NCBI GenBank assembly: GCA_018381425.1
Contig: JAGZRY010000014.1
Span: 1 to 16,201, forward strand
Origin: Haemophilus parainfluenzae
Lineage (GTDB): Bacteria > Pseudomonadota > Gammaproteobacteria > Enterobacterales > Pasteurellaceae
Length of the DNA stretch: 16,201 nt
Direction of reading: 5' to 3'
Below the pieces are notes generated by a model, which ran no database searches, was not told the DNA's origin, and saw nothing but the letters and a program-made list of their open reading frames with translations. Positions 13,420 to 16,201 of this stretch are shown piece by piece (position 1 is the stretch's first letter; every line of letters begins with the position of its first letter). Made by a program: the position numbers and the translations under genes.

Positions 13420-15869
13420 CACTCCACCTCATTTCTCTGTATCGGCGGTCTGGTATCAAAAGCGTGCAATAATTCTTCAAAGACTGGGTGTATCTGCACC
13501 ACGCCCACACGTCCGTATAAATCTTGAAGCAAGCATTGCCCGTTTTCCAAATCACGCAATCGCTTCTGGTTGTTCTCGTCCTCTTTGTCAATGCTGAAAA
13601 ATTCAAGGGTCTGTTTTATTTCGTTAATATCGGTGCTTCTAAAGGCAGATTTCAAACCGATATTGTTTTTCAGACTTTCCTTTGACACGTCGCCAGAGGA
13701 CTGTGTAACAAAATAAACGCCTGCGTTCATGGCACGTCCAGCACGAACCAGCTTGTTAGAGAGCGTTTCGCCTTGTGCCACATTTAAGAACGCCCATGCT
13801 TCGTCAAGGTCTACAATCTTGAAAACACTTCTATCCGAGTGGATAAAATCTAACGCAAAGGTACTAATCACAATCAGCATGGAAACGGACAGTAATTCAA
13901 TGGTCGTGTATTCCTCAAAGGTCGTGTCCTTATCGGGTAGCACTAAGTCGGCTACTTGAATGATATTGAGCTGGTTGTCTAAGCTGATTGCATTTTGCAC
14001 CGTACCGTCAGAGAACAACAGATGTGCAAAGTCATAGTCCGTGAAGCTGTCGATATGGTCGGCAATGTTGCGTGAGATAGGTGTATCTTCCTTTCGTAAT
14101 TCCTCAATCACATGGAGTAAGCCCCTTGCTTCACTCTGGGTAACAGCACGCACCGCCTTTCTAAGTACGGGGAATTTTTCGCCGTCCCTTGATGAAATGC
14201 CCGTAAGGAATGTGAGTATGTCGATTGCCAGACTTTCAGCGTCTTTTACATTCTGCATAATCACGAACGGGTCAAGAAGCCCTGCATTTTCTCTGTCGCT
14301 GGTAAGATTGACGATATTGATTTCATGGGCGATTTCTGGCAGGGTTTCTTTCCAGTTGCCACGCTCACTTTTCGGGTCTAAGATTACCGCTTGACCGCCA
14401 AACAGCACAGAGTAATAGACAAGTAGGTTGTTACAGAATGATTTTCCACCGCCAAGACTTCCTACAAAAGCGGAAGCAAGGGCATTTGTAACCGTACCTT
14501 TTACACCTTGACTGGCAAGGGACGGTTGCAGATACACATTGCGTCCCGTATCAACGGAATAGCCGATATAAATACCCGTGTTTTCCCCTAACTGCTGTGT
14601 CGCTCCAAAGCCAAGCCCTGCTAGGAAGTCTGATTTTACATACTGCACATAGTCATTGATATAACGCTTGCTTGCAGGAAGAAATTCAGAGTGAAGCCCC
14701 AGCATATCGCCAGCAGGACGCACCAGCTTGACATTCAAATCATCATAAAAGTCCTTGACTTCATCACAACGGCGTTTCAGCTCGTCAAGGTCGGGAGCAG
14801 ATACACGGATAACATACGAGAGCTTATACATACTTTCTTTGGACTGGTCTAAATCCGTTTCCAGCTCGTCTACACTGTCCAGTGCGTCCACCACGTTGGA
14901 ACTGGTTTCACTGCCCGACTGGTAGGCGTGATTGTCTAAATCTTTCAATTCTTTCTTTTTATTTCTGACTGTCGATAACGCCTTTCGGTTTTCCACGATT
15001 TCTACATTCATGGACGTATCAACGGGAAAGGTAAACTGCTGTTGCTGGAAGTAGAAAATTTCAGAGGACGGAAAATCCAGCTCCCCGACAATCGCATTAA
15101 CGGTAAAGTAGGAAACGTAGCTTTCGCTGTCCTCATGTTCCAAGCGTAAATGTCGCTGGCTTTCTTCCACAAGGCAACGGGTCGGACGTATCAAGTCATA
15201 GTGCTTTATCAGTGTTTCTTTTTTCAACTTCTTCTTTGGAAGTAAATACTCATAATCTTCATAGGCGATACCGTCCCTGCCGTAAAGATGTTCAATCAGA
15301 TACCCGAAGTCGTTTGTTTCCAAGCGTCGCACCTTGAAGCGTCGGCTGATTTTGTTTTCTAACAGCTTTTCCATTTTCAGATAGCGGTTGATTTCATCAT
15401 TTGGCATGGAAACAAAGTCATTCATCAATGTGTGGTTCACTTCATGGATAAATTCTTTGAACGTCAGCCACGCCGATTTTTTCATGTTCTTCAAATTGAA
15501 TTGTTCTTCCGTTACCATGAGCTTGAAGCCAAGAAAAAAGCGGTAGTCTACTTGATTGTCCCCAATCATGCTTACCAACGCTTCGGTCTGTTCGTCTATC
15601 TTCTGATAGGCAACGTCTTTCAATCGTCCCGTTACCAGCTTTTTCGATTGCTCTTGTATGCTACGGATTGAGCTTTCCGTGGCAATCTGCAAGGCGTGTA
15701 TCTTGCCCTCACGGGACTGTGCAATCAACTGTCGGAAGCTGTCATGCACAATGAATTTCTGTTCAGCGGATAGAAAAGAATAGTTGTACGGTATCAGCTC
15801 ATAGTAGGCGAACACCTCATTGTCCTTGTTCCAGACAAGGTTATTGTCGATATATTTAATCGGGAACAT
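13419..15869 (-). CDS. orf16: VirB4-like conjugation ATPase (Orf16)
   Basis: An 816-residue protein. The ATPase half carries Walker A GSLGGGKS (470-477), Walker B in F-K-I-V-D-L-D-E-A-W (683-692), and the following conserved R-A-G-R (709-712) and V-T-Q-S motifs of VirB4/TraE-type ATPases. The N-terminal 400 residues match the less conserved half of the family. It energises the conjugative secretion channel. The ATG at 15869-15867 has AAGGAG at an 8-base spacing and overlaps the end of orf17 by 14 bases; its stop overlaps orf15. It corresponds to Tn916 Orf16 in order and size. Confidence 0.95.
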   Translation of the reverse strand: MFPIKYIDNNLVWNKDNEVFAYYELIPYNYSFLSAEQKFIVHDSFRQLIAQSREGKIHALQIATESSIRSIQEQSKKLVTGRLKDVAYQKIDEQTEALVSMIGDNQVDYRFFLGFKLMVTEEQFNLKNMKKSAWLTFKEFIHEVNHTLMNDFVSMPNDEINRYLKMEKLLENKISRRFKVRRLETNDFGYLIEHLYGRDGIAYEDYEYLLPKKKLKKETLIKHYDLIRPTRCLVEESQRHLRLEHEDSESYVSYFTVNAIVGELDFPSSEIFYFQQQQFTFPVDTSMNVEIVENRKALSTVRNKKKELKDLDNHAYQSGSETSSNVVDALDSVDELETDLDQSKESMYKLSYVIRVSAPDLDELKRRCDEVKDFYDDLNVKLVRPAGDMLGLHSEFLPASKRYINDYVQYVKSDFLAGLGFGATQQLGENTGIYIGYSVDTGRNVYLQPSLASQGVKGTVTNALASAFVGSLGGGKSFCNNLLVYYSVLFGGQAVILDPKSERGNWKETLPEIAHEINIVNLTSDRENAGLLDPFVIMQNVKDAESLAIDILTFLTGISSRDGEKFPVLRKAVRAVTQSEARGLLHVIEELRKEDTPISRNIADHIDSFTDYDFAHLLFSDGTVQNAISLDNQLNIIQVADLVLPDKDTTFEEYTTIELLSVSMLIVISTFALDFIHSDRSVFKIVDLDEAWAFLNVAQGETLSNKLVRAGRAMNAGVYFVTQSSGDVSKESLKNNIGLKSAFRSTDINEIKQTLEFFSIDKEDENNQKRLRDLENGQCLLQDLYGRVGVVQIHPVFEELLHAFDTRPPIQRNEVE

Positions 15870-16201
15870 AGCTCACACTCCTTACTGCCGTGATAGTTTC
15901 ATGTAGTACCTGCTTATCCAGTTTCACGGCTTTTCCTGCATAAGTAATCTTTGGTCGTAAGGCAAAGGTTATCTGTGATTTCAAAAAGCTGTACGGCTTC
16001 TTGCCGTCAAAGGTCTTTTGCGACATGAACCATGTAAGAGCCACGGGAATACCGAAGTATTTTAAAAATGCCCCCTCAATCATGGATAAGGGCGGTAAGT
16101 CGCCAAACAGAATGATGATAAACTCGGTTATCACAAACCATGTAATCTGTGTAAAGGTAACGGGAAAGGGCAGGTTAAAGTCATTGATTGCATACAAGAC
16201 T
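15856..16201 (-). CDS. orf17: TcpE-family membrane protein (Orf17), 5' end outside the window
   Basis: The reading frame is open to the window edge, so the N-terminus is missing; the visible part contains V-L-Y-A-I-N-D-F-N-L-P-F-P-V-T-F, two or three hydrophobic segments, and ends S-Y-V-P-D. The first ORF-like start, at 16197, is a TTG inside the gene and not the true start. It matches Tn916 Orf17, a small integral component of the transfer apparatus (TcpE), which sits directly before the VirB4-like ATPase in these elements. It overlaps orf16 by 14 bases. Confidence 0.9.
   Translation of the reverse strand, partial: VLYAINDFNLPFPVTFTQITWFVITEFIIILFGDLPPLSMIEGAFLKYFGIPVALTWFMSQKTFDGKKPYSFLKSQITFALRPKITYAGKAVKLDKQVLHETITAVRSVSYVPD

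Noticed and set aside
1-16201. CRISPR array, tRNA or rRNA genes, complete insertion sequence
   Set aside because: No regularly spaced repeats, tRNA-like cloverleaf, rRNA stretch or transposase with terminal repeats was seen on reading the window.

Overview
This window is part of a Tn916-family integrative and conjugative element (ICE) from a low-GC Firmicute. The minus-strand genes from 16201 down to 9362 match, in order, size and motifs, the Tn916 transfer genes orf17, orf16, orf15, orf14 and orf13: TcpE-like, VirB4-like ATPase, VirB6-like membrane protein, lysozyme/NlpC-P60 hydrolase, and VirB8-like TcpC. No integrase, relaxase or tet(M) lies inside the window. Two small proteins that resemble the C-terminal end of Spo0A hint at a spore-forming Clostridia host or source, but the species cannot be named. 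Every gene I accept is on the minus strand, so the biological reading order is from high to low coordinates.

Layout in reading order. 16201-9362: conjugation machinery, with overlapping or near-overlapping genes and visibly higher GC than the rest. 9361-8383: an AbrB-type antitoxin-like regulator and a DUF998 membrane protein, behind a near-consensus promoter whose -10 lies in a perfect 11-bp inverted repeat. 8300-7585: a frameshifted Spo0A-C-like gene joined at its stop codon to a 5'-truncated, diverged second copy of orf13; this looks like the scar between two cargo modules. 7542-2414: an alpha/beta hydrolase, a TetR regulator, a three-gene ABC exporter, a cation diffusion facilitator and a 46-residue membrane protein. 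2320-1: a serine-recombinase remnant, a second TetR regulator with two operators, a methyltransferase, a 40-residue ORF, a DUF4177 protein, an intact Spo0A-C-like protein and the start of one more gene.

How the cargo seems to work. The cargo sits directly downstream of orf13, where tet(M) sits in Tn916. The strongest regulatory signal is a shared palindrome, TATGAC-N15-GTCATA, in front of the hydrolase, in front of the TetR gene at 5856-6443 and in front of the ABC operon. This suggests one TetR repressor controls a hydrolase, an exporter and a metal transporter, probably an inducible detoxification or resistance cassette. The second TetR gene (1498-2124) has its own operators, one filling the -35/-10 spacer of a perfect-consensus promoter and one downstream of the -10, and so looks strongly self-regulated. 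The substrates of both systems are unknown.
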